From: Mesorhizobium sp. CU3
GTDB lineage: Bacteria > Pseudomonadota > Alphaproteobacteria > Rhizobiales > Rhizobiaceae
Assembly: GCF_006442965.1 (NCBI RefSeq)
Contig: NZ_VFWX01000004.1
Location: forward strand, 186,001-250,000
Length of the DNA stretch: 64,000 bases
Reading direction: 5' to 3'
How positions within the stretch are numbered: the stretch's first letter is position 1; each line of letters begins with the position of its first letter. Below the pieces are notes generated by a model. It ran no database searches. It saw only the letters and a list, made by a program, of their open reading frames with translations, and was not told where the DNA came from. The position numbers were made by a program, and so were the translations under genes. This document shows, piece after piece, positions 16,987-25,102 of this stretch.

Positions 16987-18105
16987 TCACTCCATGTCGG
17001 GCAGCGCCTTGCACTGCGCCTCGGGGATGACGACCCGGATCTCATCGCCGATGCCGATCCGGTCGGCCCCGGCTCCTGTCGGAAGTTTCAGCGTCAAGCG
17101 TCCGACGCCGCCGCATTCGACGGCCACGCGCCGCGCGTCGCCGAGATAGGAGATCTCGACCACCCTCGCCGCGGATGCGCCTTCGCCGTCGCCGACGGTC
17201 ACATGCTCAGGCCGGATGCAAACCTTGACGCGGTCGCCGATGGCGGGATGCCCTGCCACCTTGATGTTGACGACGGTGCCTGCCTCCAGCCGGACCGCGG
17301 CGCTTCCGGCCGCAAGCGCTTCGACCCGGCCTTCGAGCAAATTGTTCTCGCCGATAAAGGAAGCGACGAACGGTGTGCACGGCCGCTCGTAGAGCAGTTC
17401 GGGAGGATCGACCTGCTCGAGCCGGCCCTTGTTGAACACGGCGACGCGATCCGACAGGTTGAGCGCCTCGGACTGGTCGTGGGTTACAAACACCATGGTA
17501 ATGCCGAGTTGCCGGTGCAGATGCTTCAGTTCGGCCTGCATGTGCTCGCGCAAATTCTTGTCGAGTGCCCCGAGCGGCTCGTCGAGCAGGATGAGGCGAG
17601 GCTTGAAGATGATGGCGCGGGCGAGCGCGACGCGCTGCTGCTGGCCGCCCGACAGTTGCGACGGCTTGCGCCCTCCCATGCCGTCCAGATGGACGAGGCT
17701 CAACGCCTTCTCGACCCTTTCGCGAATTTCGGCCTTGGGCACGCGACGCACGGAGAGCGGAAACGCCAAGTTCTCCGCGACGGAAAGATGCGGAAACAAG
17801 GCATAGTTCTGGAACACGACGCCGATGTCGCGCTTATGCGCAGGCAGGCCTTCGATGCGCGCGCCGTCCATCTCGATCGTGCCGGCCGTAGGAATGTCGA
17901 AGCCGGCCAGCAGCATCAGCGACGTCGTCTTGCCCGAGCCCGATGGCCCGAGCAGAGTCAGGAACTCGCCGCGCTGGATCTCAAGGTCGATGTCGCGAAG
18001 CGCCCGGAAAGCACCATAGTGCTTCGAAACACCACTGAAGCGCACGATCGGCGGCGGCGCCGAAGCGGCCTGCGGCTCATTCCTTGTCGTGTCGTGCTGC
18101 GTCAT
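16987..18105 (-). CDS. ABC transporter ATP-binding protein, PotA type (second importer)
   Basis: A 372-residue ATPase. Walker A GPSGSGKT is at about residues 53-60, LSGGQ at 151-155 and the Walker B DE pair at 175-176, with a C-terminal TOBE-type domain from about residue 290. The start is uncertain. The ATG at 18105 has GGGAAAG about 11 bases upstream, while a GTG at 18150 would add 15 residues. It precedes the frameshifted binding-protein gene by 46 bases in a leftward operon with the permeases at 13758-15744. Confidence 0.88.
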   Translation of the reverse strand: MTQHDTTRNEPQAASAPPPIVRFSGVSKHYGAFRALRDIDLEIQRGEFLTLLGPSGSGKTTSLMLLAGFDIPTAGTIEMDGARIEGLPAHKRDIGVVFQNYALFPHLSVAENLAFPLSVRRVPKAEIRERVEKALSLVHLDGMGGRKPSQLSGGQQQRVALARAIIFKPRLILLDEPLGALDKNLREHMQAELKHLHRQLGITMVFVTHDQSEALNLSDRVAVFNKGRLEQVDPPELLYERPCTPFVASFIGENNLLEGRVEALAAGSAAVRLEAGTVVNIKVAGHPAIGDRVKVCIRPEHVTVGDGEGASAARVVEISYLGDARRVAVECGGVGRLTLKLPTGAGADRIGIGDEIRVVIPEAQCKALPDME

Positions 18106-18214
18106 CTCCGGCGATTCTTTCCCAAGTTCATCACACGGCAGCGGCTCCACGGCTCTTGCGTCGGTCGCATCGCCCGCGCTGCCAACCCGGCTGTGGGACC
18201 GGCATGCCGGGTTG

Positions 18215-19048
18215 CTACGCCGGAACGCCGGGGGCGCCTGGCGCGATGGTTGCGACGATGCTCATCGATGCCCCCACGGTGCTGTTACCGGTCCGCCAGC
18301 TTTTGGAATCGGCGCCGAAGACCTTGCCGATGGAGCGCATGGAGCGGAGGTCCTCGACGGTAACGGCAAGGCAAGGCAGGAATTTCTCCCGCCAGCAGAT
18401 CAGGTAGACGTCCTCGGCCAGTTCGAAGTAGTCGGCCTCGTCGAATTCGCCGATGCCGGCGTCCGGACCATGCCAGCAGTACCAGAAGTAATATTTCGGG
18501 TTCACGTAATAGTGGTCGTAGACGTGGGTGTCGCTGTAGACGTAGCGGAAGTACTTGCCGAACAGCTTGTCGGTGCGCGGGAAGTCGGCAACCGTCGACG
18601 CTCCAAAGCTGCCCGTGCGATAGGTCAGCGTCGGCACGCTCTGCGCGCCGGTCCGCTCGACGCGGGTCAAAAGGTTCAGGTCCTCGGCGCTGCGGTCGGC
18701 CACCGAGCCTTCGATCAGCAGGACGGCATTGCGCGTCAGGTCCAGCCAGAGGCTGACCGATTTCAGCTCGTCATTGGCGTCGATGAAGTCGACGAAATAC
18801 ATGCCGTCGCGGACATTGAACGCCTGGTAGGGCTGCTCGCCATGCCCCCCGGCGCCGCTCGCGCTCCAGGACAAGAGCTCCCCCGTGGCGAACGCCAGGT
18901 CGAGCCTGCCCCCATCGTTGAGGGAAACAGCGAATGACTTGCCGGCGAGATCGGTTGTCGGATCCGGCCTGCCGCCGGAATGGTTCTGCAGGATGTCTCC
19001 TATCTGCGGCCAGTGGATGGCAGCAGATGATGCGGCGCTGGTGACCAT
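18215..19048 (-). CDS. MoaF-family protein (copy 1 of 4)
   Basis: A 277-residue protein that reads as two calycin-like beta domains of the MoaF family. The N-terminal domain has GKSFAVSLNDGGRLDLAF and YQAFNVRDGMYFVDFID. The C-terminal domain has the family block VYDHYYVNPKYYFWYCW and the later DVYLICWREK. The ATG at 19048 has GGGAGGA eight bases upstream. No molybdenum-cofactor synthesis gene lies nearby. It sits between a VOC gene and an ABC importer, both on the same strand. Its role is unknown; ligand binding is a guess from the fold. Confidence 0.75.
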   Translation of the reverse strand: MVTSAASSAAIHWPQIGDILQNHSGGRPDPTTDLAGKSFAVSLNDGGRLDLAFATGELLSWSASGAGGHGEQPYQAFNVRDGMYFVDFIDANDELKSVSLWLDLTRNAVLLIEGSVADRSAEDLNLLTRVERTGAQSVPTLTYRTGSFGASTVADFPRTDKLFGKYFRYVYSDTHVYDHYYVNPKYYFWYCWHGPDAGIGEFDEADYFELAEDVYLICWREKFLPCLAVTVEDLRSMRSIGKVFGADSKSWRTGNSTVGASMSIVATIAPGAPGVPA

Positions 19049-19112
19049 CGGTCCTCCCTGTTCCCAATGTGCGGCGCGACCCCCTCGGTAGCGCTCGAGG
19101 CTGTGTTCTTGC

Positions 19113-19673
19113 TCAGGCTTTCCTTGCGTTCCTGGCAGCCTCGGCCATGCGTTCGCGATCGCGCTCGAAGGCCTCGAAATCGAAGCTTTCCAGCTCGATC
19201 TCCTCGATCGGCGGATAGGGTCGGGCAATACCGTCCCAGCCGATCTGGTCGATGCTCCAGTAGAATTCCAGCAGATTGCCGTCGGGGTCGCGCCCATAGA
19301 AGCGCGGCTGGTTGCCGGGCCCGCCCTTACGCGCGTTGACGATGGCGATCCCGCGCTCCTCGAAACGGCGGTAAAGCGCCAGAAGGTCGTCCGAGCTGTT
19401 CATCTCGAAGGCGATATGGTGCAGGCCGAAGGCATGCTGCGCCGGCGGCTCGACCGCGTTCCTGAGCGTGAAGATCGACAGGCAGTGATGGGTGGAGTCG
19501 TTTCGCACGAACGATCCGGACAGCACCGCCACACCGTGGCCCACCTCGTCCATCCCGTAGTTGAACTGCTCGGTAAGCCGCATCCCCAGAACCTCGGTGT
19601 AGAAGCTGACCGACCGCTCCATATCCCGAACGGCGATCCCGACATGCCCAAGCCGACCAACGCGCAACGTCAT
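19113..19673 (-). CDS. VOC-family protein, extradiol dioxygenase-like
   Basis: A 186-residue vicinal-oxygen-chelate protein. Candidate metal ligands are His10 (GHVGIAV), His85/His86 (GLHHIAFEM) and Glu136 (DGNLLEFYW), in the order used by glyoxalase and type I extradiol dioxygenases. It is shorter than a two-domain ring-cleavage enzyme. A 45-residue acidic/basic tail follows the VOC fold. It is the first gene of the leftward unit, with an IclR-type palindrome about 30 bases upstream. Ring cleavage or isomerisation is possible. Confidence 0.8.
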   Translation of the reverse strand: MTLRVGRLGHVGIAVRDMERSVSFYTEVLGMRLTEQFNYGMDEVGHGVAVLSGSFVRNDSTHHCLSIFTLRNAVEPPAQHAFGLHHIAFEMNSSDDLLALYRRFEERGIAIVNARKGGPGNQPRFYGRDPDGNLLEFYWSIDQIGWDGIARPYPPIEEIELESFDFEAFERDRERMAEAARNARKA

Positions 19674-20007
19674 TGTGCTTCCTCTCTGGTTCGTTTTCGC
19701 TTAGTCCGATTATCGGACAGTATTTGTTCGTTATTCGAAACTAAATCAGCTCAAGCGCGGCGTCAAGAGCGCATGTTCATCAACCTCCAAAAGTAGCTGA
19801 AAGGCGCGAAAGGGCCGAAAAATCGCTGGAAATGCTTCATCTGACCGCGTTGGTCGCTGCTACCGGCCGCAATGCATCACGCGCGGATCAATGCACTTGA
19901 ACCTGCCTTGACCGTCGTGCCGATGCGCTCTATGATACCGAATATCGAACTATATATGTCCGATAATCGGATAAATTCTCGACAGTCCACGATTTGAAGG
20001 GAGCGAA
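19674..20007. promoter_or_regulatory. Divergent promoter region with IclR-type palindromes
   Basis: This 334-base AT-richer gap separates the leftward VOC operon from the rightward FAH operon. Near the VOC start is the perfect 15-bp palindrome GTCCGATTATCGGAC (19704-19718), then a weaker TTCG-N5-CGAA site (about 19728-19739). Near the FAH start are TATCGAAC (19943-19950) and the perfect TCCGATAATCGGA (19959-19971). The paired sites suggest one regulator acting on both promoters, most simply the IclR protein encoded at 23788-24489. The middle of the gap (about 19745-19935) shows nothing I recognise. Confidence 0.65.
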
Positions 20008-20934
20008 ATGACAAAGCTCGTCACATACACATCTGGCGACCGGCCGCGCCTCGGCGCCGTTCAGGGCGACCTGATCATCGACCTTGCCAGTGCCAACGGC
20101 GCCTTTCCGCAGGACGTGCCTTCGGGCGACGGCTGGACCGTGGACGGTGTCGCCTTTCTCGCGGCGGGTGCTCCGGCTCTTAAGGCACTCGGCGCCATCA
20201 TCGGGAAAGTGTCGGCGCTCAGCGAAGCGGACGCGCGATCGCTTCTCGTCGAGCCGGCCTCGGTCAAGCTCCTGCCGCCGATCCCAAATCCGCCCAAGAT
20301 CATCTGCGTCGCCCGCAACTACGGCAAGCATGCCGAGGAGGCCGGGCGCCCCGTTTCCGAGATCCCGATCATCTTCGCCCGCTTCGCCAAGACGCTTGTC
20401 GCTCACGGCGGCAATGTCGTGGTGCCGCGCGTATCGCATCAGCTCGACTGGGAGGGCGAACTCGCCGTCATCATCGGCAAGCCGGGCCGCTATATTTCCA
20501 GGAAGGACGCGCTCGACCACGTCGCCGGCTATTCGATCTTCAACGACGTGACGGTGCGCGACTATCAGTTCCGCGTCTCGCAATACACGGCCGGCAAGAA
20601 CTTCTCCCATAGCGGGCCGTTCGGGCCATATCTCGTGCTCCGCGACGAGGTTGCCGACCCGCACGCCTTGCAGATCACCACGACGCTCAACGGCGACGTG
20701 GTGCAATCGGGCAATACCAGCGAGATGATCTTCGATATTCCGGCGATCATCGAGCACATTTCGGAGTTCATCGACCTCGAAGCCGGCGACGTCATCCCGA
20801 TGGGAACGCCGGCCGGTGTCGGCTTCACCCGCAAACCGCCGCTTTTCCTCAAGGGCGGCGACGTCATCTCCGTCGAGATCGAGGGGCTAGGCACACTCAC
20901 CAACCCGGTCGTCGACGAAAGTGGACCGGCATGA
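20008..20934 (+). CDS. Fumarylacetoacetate hydrolase (FAH) family protein (copy 1)
   Basis: A 308-residue FAH-superfamily hydrolase. The metal site DWEGELAVIIGKPG, the FNDVTVRDYQ block and the C-terminal GDVIPMGTPAGVGFTRKPPLFLKGGD are all standard. Members hydrolyse or decarboxylate 2-oxo acids in aromatic, homoprotocatechuate and sugar-acid degradation. It starts a rightward operon and overlaps the carboxymuconolactone-decarboxylase-like gene by 4 bases. With the divergent VOC protein it suggests ring cleavage followed by C-C hydrolysis. Confidence 0.88.
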   Translation: MTKLVTYTSGDRPRLGAVQGDLIIDLASANGAFPQDVPSGDGWTVDGVAFLAAGAPALKALGAIIGKVSALSEADARSLLVEPASVKLLPPIPNPPKIICVARNYGKHAEEAGRPVSEIPIIFARFAKTLVAHGGNVVVPRVSHQLDWEGELAVIIGKPGRYISRKDALDHVAGYSIFNDVTVRDYQFRVSQYTAGKNFSHSGPFGPYLVLRDEVADPHALQITTTLNGDVVQSGNTSEMIFDIPAIIEHISEFIDLEAGDVIPMGTPAGVGFTRKPPLFLKGGDVISVEIEGLGTLTNPVVDESGPA

Positions 20935-21344
20935 GCAGGTCGGCGCTGTTCGAAAAGGGGCTGAAGATCCGCAAGGAAGTCGTCGGCGAGGAGTACGTGC
21001 AACGCGCCTTCGACAAGGCGGGCGATTTCGGCCGCGATTTCCAGGAACTGGTGACCGAATTCTGCTGGGGCGCGTCATGGGGGCGCGAGGCGCTTAGCCG
21101 GCGCGACCGCAGCCTGCTCAACATCGTCATGCTCGGCACGCTCGGGCGCAATGCCGAGTTGGCGCTGCACCTGCGTGGCGCGCTGCGCAACGGCGTCACC
21201 CCGGACGAGATCCGCGATGCCCTGATCCAGCTGACGATCTACGCCGGCGTTCCCGCGGGCGTGGAATCCTTCCGCATCGCGCAGGACGTCCTGGAGAACC
21301 CGGAAACCCAGCCCACCGCACCTTCGAAAGGTCCAAAGCCATGA
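20931..21344 (+). CDS. Carboxymuconolactone decarboxylase (PcaC) family protein
   Basis: A 137-residue CMD-family protein. The helical core ELVTEFCWGASWGREALSRR and LHLRGALRNGVTPDEIRDAL resembles 4-carboxymuconolactone decarboxylase rather than the AhpD peroxidases, since there is no CxxC pair. His80 sits at the conserved position. Coding overlaps with both neighbours (20931-20934 and 21341-21344) indicate tight coupling with the FAH hydrolase and MoaF genes. It may decarboxylate a lactone or dienoate intermediate. Confidence 0.85.
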   Translation: MSRSALFEKGLKIRKEVVGEEYVQRAFDKAGDFGRDFQELVTEFCWGASWGREALSRRDRSLLNIVMLGTLGRNAELALHLRGALRNGVTPDEIRDALIQLTIYAGVPAGVESFRIAQDVLENPETQPTAPSKGPKP

Positions 21345-22120
21345 GCCAGATAGCCGAGAACTACAAACGCCTCGACACCGTCACGCCGGACAAGCTGTTT
21401 CCCGGCCATGATGCGCTCAGGCTCGATGCGACGCTGTCGCTTGCCGGCACCACGCAGGTGCTGCATTTTTCCGACCGCCCGCCGCTGTCGATGAGCTTCG
21501 GCGACAAGACCGTCACTTGGACGTCCGAGCCGGCCGCCAACGTCGCCTATCCGGTCGGCGAGGCCAGCTATGAAGCGATCGAAGTGAGGCGTGGATTGCT
21601 GGCTGCCACGATCAATCATCCTGCAGGCAACTCCAACGACATGGTGGTGTTCGACCTCGCCCGCAAACGCGCCGTGATCGTCCATACCGTCATGATGACC
21701 GGAACCTCCACCATTGCCGAGCGAAGCGTCATTCTCGAGGCCGGCATCGGCGAGGCTATCGGCGAGCACTTCGAGCCGACCAAGGAGTTGGTCGGCAAGC
21801 GCATCCACTGGACCTATGGCCCGACGCACTTCTTCGAGCACATCTACATCGAGCCTGAACTTTATGTCTGGCATGGCATCATCGGGCCGGAAGCCGGGAT
21901 GGGCGCGGTGGAACCGACCTCGGTCCGCAAGATCGCCGAGAAGCTCTATTTGTTCACCTGGTCCGACCGGGCGACACCCTTCAACGGCGCCCTGGTGATC
22001 GATCTCAACGAGGCTCCCAAATCAGCCGGCCGGCTGGTCGGCTGGGATGCGGACAAGCGCCTCATCAGCCAGGTGATCGTCGGCGCCACCGGCGTGCTGG
22101 TCAACGAGACGAAGTACTGA
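21341..22120 (+). CDS. MoaF-family protein (copy 2 of 4)
   Basis: A 259-residue two-domain MoaF protein. The first half has FGDKTVTWTSEP and YEAIEVRRGLLAATI. The second half has the signature THFFEHIYIEPELYVWHGI followed by KLYLFTWSDRATPFNG. These align block by block with copies 1 and 3 in this window, although overall similarity is low. It overlaps the upstream decarboxylase-like gene by 4 bases and precedes an aldehyde dehydrogenase, so it is a structural member of the catabolic operon. Its function is unknown. Confidence 0.78.
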   Translation: MSQIAENYKRLDTVTPDKLFPGHDALRLDATLSLAGTTQVLHFSDRPPLSMSFGDKTVTWTSEPAANVAYPVGEASYEAIEVRRGLLAATINHPAGNSNDMVVFDLARKRAVIVHTVMMTGTSTIAERSVILEAGIGEAIGEHFEPTKELVGKRIHWTYGPTHFFEHIYIEPELYVWHGIIGPEAGMGAVEPTSVRKIAEKLYLFTWSDRATPFNGALVIDLNEAPKSAGRLVGWDADKRLISQVIVGATGVLVNETKY

Positions 22121-22145
22121 AGGCCGGTTGACGGGAGGGCATCGC

Positions 22146-23618
22146 GTGACGGACTTGAGCGAAACGGCGAAACGGCTGCCACGCGCCGAACTCTATGTCG
22201 GCGGCGAATGGCGGTCGGCGGCGGATGGCGGTGTTCAGACCATCGTCAATCCAGCCACCGGCCAGCCGCTCGGCACGCTGAGCATGGCGACAGCGGGCGA
22301 TGTGTCCGCTGCCGTCAGCGCGGCGCGCGCGCAGTTCGAGACCGGTGCATGGTCGCGCCTTTCGGGATCGGATCGCGGCAAGCTGTTGTGGCGGCTTGCC
22401 GATCTCGTCGAGGCCAATCGCCAGAACCTTGCTTATCTGGAAGCCATCGATATCGGGCGCCCCTATTTCGAACCGTTCATGTTCGAGATCCCGCTCGCGG
22501 CCGAGACCTTCCGCCACTTCGCCGGCTGGGCCGACAAGATCGGCGGCAGCACCTTCGACCTGCCCGATCTCGACGGGCGCCAGCGCCATTCCTACACGCT
22601 GCGACAGCCGATCGGCGTCGTCGGCGCGATCACGCCGTGGAACGCGCCGACCATGATCGCGTCGTGGAAGCTGGGGCCGGCGCTCGCCGCCGGCAACACC
22701 ATCGTTATCAAGCCGGCCGAGGATGCCTCGCTGAGCACCATCCGCCTGGTCGAACTGATCGAGGAAGCCGGATTCCCGGCCGGCGTCGTCAACCTCGTGA
22801 CCGGCAGCGGCGCGGTCGCCGGCGATGCGCTGGTGCGGCATCCGGGCATCGACAAGATTTCCTTCACCGGCAGTCCCGGCGTCGGCCGGCGGATCGCGGC
22901 AATCGCCTCGGAGGCCTTGAAGAAAGTGACGCTGGAACTCGGCGGCAAGTCGCCCCAGATCGTTTGCCAGGACGCCGATCTCGACCGCGTCATCCCAGGC
23001 GCTTCGATCTCGCTGTTCGCCAACCAGGGCCAGACCTGCGCCTCAGGCAGCAGGGTCCTCGTGCACGAATCGATCGCCGACGAGGTAATCGAGCGCATGG
23101 TTGCCGCAGCCCAAAGCGTCGTGGTCGGCGACCCGTTCGCGCCGGAGACGCAGATGGGCTCGCTGGTGAGCGAAAGGCAGCTCGAGCGGGTGAGCGGCTA
23201 TGTGCTGAAGGGCAAGGCCGAAGGCGCCCGCCTGCTCACCGGCGGCAACCGCATCGACCGTCCCGGATATTTTTACGCGCCCACTTTGTTTGCCGGCGAC
23301 AACCAGCTCACCATCGCGCGCGAGGAAATCTTCGGCCCGGTCGGCACCATCATCCGGTTCCGCGACGAAGAGGAAGCCCTGCGTCTCGCCAACGCGACGG
23401 ACTACGGCCTGACCTCTGTCGTCTGGACGCGCGATCTCGCCACGGCCAACCGCTTCGCGCGCTATTTACGGACCGGCTCGGTCTGGGTCAACGCCTGGGG
23501 GCCGCCCCACCCTGCCCTGCCATGGCTCGGCGTCAAGACCAGCGGCCTCGGGCTTGAGCTCGGCCGCTCCGGCATCCTTGCCAACACCGTCGAGAAGACC
23601 GTGTCTATCATCTCCTGA
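22146..23618 (+). CDS. NAD(P)-dependent aldehyde dehydrogenase
   Basis: A 490-residue ALDH with the full active site: Asn166 (PWNAP), Lys189 (IKPAEDA), Glu264 (LELGGKSP) and Cys298 (GQTCASG). The GTG at 22146 has GGGAGGG seven bases upstream. A TTG at 22128 would add six residues and overlap the Shine-Dalgarno sequence, so it is less likely. In this operon it would oxidise a (semi)aldehyde released by ring or chain cleavage, as 2-hydroxymuconic semialdehyde dehydrogenases do. The exact substrate is not determined. Confidence 0.9.
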   Translation: MTDLSETAKRLPRAELYVGGEWRSAADGGVQTIVNPATGQPLGTLSMATAGDVSAAVSAARAQFETGAWSRLSGSDRGKLLWRLADLVEANRQNLAYLEAIDIGRPYFEPFMFEIPLAAETFRHFAGWADKIGGSTFDLPDLDGRQRHSYTLRQPIGVVGAITPWNAPTMIASWKLGPALAAGNTIVIKPAEDASLSTIRLVELIEEAGFPAGVVNLVTGSGAVAGDALVRHPGIDKISFTGSPGVGRRIAAIASEALKKVTLELGGKSPQIVCQDADLDRVIPGASISLFANQGQTCASGSRVLVHESIADEVIERMVAAAQSVVVGDPFAPETQMGSLVSERQLERVSGYVLKGKAEGARLLTGGNRIDRPGYFYAPTLFAGDNQLTIAREEIFGPVGTIIRFRDEEEALRLANATDYGLTSVVWTRDLATANRFARYLRTGSVWVNAWGPPHPALPWLGVKTSGLGLELGRSGILANTVEKTVSIIS

Positions 23619-23672
23619 GAGACGACCAGCTGCGTCTCGTTGCGTATTGAAGGGCCTGGGGCTTCACACTAG

Positions 23673-23706
23673 TGTCGATTATCGGACGATTCACGTTCGA
23701 TAGTCC
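23673..23706. promoter_or_regulatory. Candidate IclR operator upstream of the iclR-type gene
   Basis: TGTCGATTATCGGAC (23673-23687) matches the GTCCGATTATCGGAC palindrome at 19704 with one base changed. GTTCGATA (23695-23702) follows eight bases later. The pair lies 80-115 bases before the IclR start, which suggests autoregulation as well as control of the two divergent operons upstream. Confidence 0.6.
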
Positions 23707-23787
23707 ACGCATCCGTCGCCGGCCATCCGGCCCGGTGCCGGGAGGCGATGCAGCACCAAGCGCTTCCCGCAACATTGGAGTTTCTTC

Positions 23788-24489
23788 TTGGCCGAAATAT
23801 CGCTGACCGGCGACCAGATGCTCACCGTCCTCGAAACCGTCGCGAAGAAAGGTCCGGTGAGTGCGGCCGACGTCGCGCGCGCCTGCGACATCAACAGGAC
23901 CGTGGCCTACCGGCTTCTCGTCACGCTGGAACAGCGCGCCTATGTGCGGCGCGGCCATGACGGCTATACGCTAGGCAGCGCGATCAACGATCTGGTCCGC
24001 CAGCTCGATCGCGACATTTCCAGCATCGCTCGCCCGTTCATGGGCACGCTCGCCAATGCTGTCGGCGAGACGGTGGTGCTGCACTGTCTTAATAAGGACG
24101 AGGCGGTGGTGACGGAACAGGCGCTTGGCAACCGGCATCTCGTGCGAGTGCAGCACGTGCCTGGCTCGCGCCATCCGCTTCACCTCGGCGCCAGCGGCTG
24201 GGCGATGCTCGCATTCCAGGACCAGAAGACGATCGCGCGCATCGTCAAGAAGTCGGCCGACCCGGCCGCGGCGCTGGCGCGCGTCGAGCAGACCCGAGAG
24301 GACGGCTACGCGATCTCGCACGACGAACTGCAGATGGGCGTGCACGGCATTGCCGCGCCATTGATCGAGCCGGACGGCCGCTGCAACGCGAGCCTCGCAA
24401 TACTGGTGCCAAGCATCCGGGCTGAAACGCTGCCGGCGCTGACACCGAGGTTGCTCGACCTCGCCGCCGAGATTTCCAATCAGTTGTAG
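23788..24489 (+). CDS. IclR-family transcriptional regulator
   Basis: A 233-residue IclR protein. The N-terminal winged helix-turn-helix is VSAADVARACDINRTVAYRLLVTLEQRAYV (residues about 17-46). A GAF-like ligand domain follows, with RHPLHLGASGWAMLAF and the GVHGIAAPL block. The start is probably the TTG at 23788 with GGAG nine bases upstream; an ATG at 23818 would remove part of the first helix. It closes the FAH-CMD-MoaF-ALDH cluster. Matching palindromes lie before its own gene and in the 19674-20007 promoter region. Confidence 0.87.
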   Translation: MAEISLTGDQMLTVLETVAKKGPVSAADVARACDINRTVAYRLLVTLEQRAYVRRGHDGYTLGSAINDLVRQLDRDISSIARPFMGTLANAVGETVVLHCLNKDEAVVTEQALGNRHLVRVQHVPGSRHPLHLGASGWAMLAFQDQKTIARIVKKSADPAAALARVEQTREDGYAISHDELQMGVHGIAAPLIEPDGRCNASLAILVPSIRAETLPALTPRLLDLAAEISNQL

Positions 24490-24576
24490 GCCAAGGCGCG
24501 TATCGGTCCCACTGCAGCCAACATCCGTCGGGCAACGGCGGGAGCACCGCGCCAATCGCTGGGTCGATCTCGGAAC

Positions 24577-25086
24577 TCACTTCCGCTGCTCGAGCAGCGC
24601 GTGAACGACTGGGCGCCAGATCTGCGTGAACTGATCGAGCTCCGGCCCGTCCGCGTAGGTCTTGTCGTTGAGGAAGAGGCCAGGCGTCGGGCAGGTCGCG
24701 CCAAGCTCGGCCAGCAGCGGCTTGAGATAGGCCTCGACAGCAAGCGCGTGACGCTCTCCCGCCCCGAGCATGAGCGGAATGGCGATCACCCCGCGCATGC
24801 CGGTCTGTCCTGCAAACCTGTCGAGGAAGAGTTTAAGCAGGCCGCTGTAGGTGGCCTTGAAGGTCGGGCTTGCGACCACGACGAGGTCGCTTGCCGCAAC
24901 CGTGGCGACGGCGGACTTAACCGTTTCGTCGTCCCAGTCGAGGAGAGCGGCACCGAACTTGACGAGGTCGAACTCAACATTTGGCCCCGTGCCCGTGAGG
25001 CGCTCGACGAGAAGCCTCGCGGCGTCAAGGGTTCGAGATGCCGGCTTCGGGTTGCCGACCACTACGGCCGTGCGCAAGGTCTCCAT
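24577..25086 (-). CDS. NAD(P)H-dependent FMN reductase (SsuE/MsuE type)
   Basis: A 169-residue flavodoxin-like reductase. VVVGNPKPASRTLDAA forms the FMN phosphate loop and VVVASPTFKATYSGLLKLFLDR is the family block. It would supply reduced flavin to the monooxygenase encoded 16 bases upstream in the same transcript. It converges with the IclR gene across 87 bases in which I see no strong terminator. The pairing with an ABC importer and a luciferase-like monooxygenase fits two-component desulfonation or chelator cleavage systems. Confidence 0.88.
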   Translation of the reverse strand: METLRTAVVVGNPKPASRTLDAARLLVERLTGTGPNVEFDLVKFGAALLDWDDETVKSAVATVAASDLVVVASPTFKATYSGLLKLFLDRFAGQTGMRGVIAIPLMLGAGERHALAVEAYLKPLLAELGATCPTPGLFLNDKTYADGPELDQFTQIWRPVVHALLEQRK

Positions 25087-25102
25087 GGTCTGTCCTCAGG
25101 CG

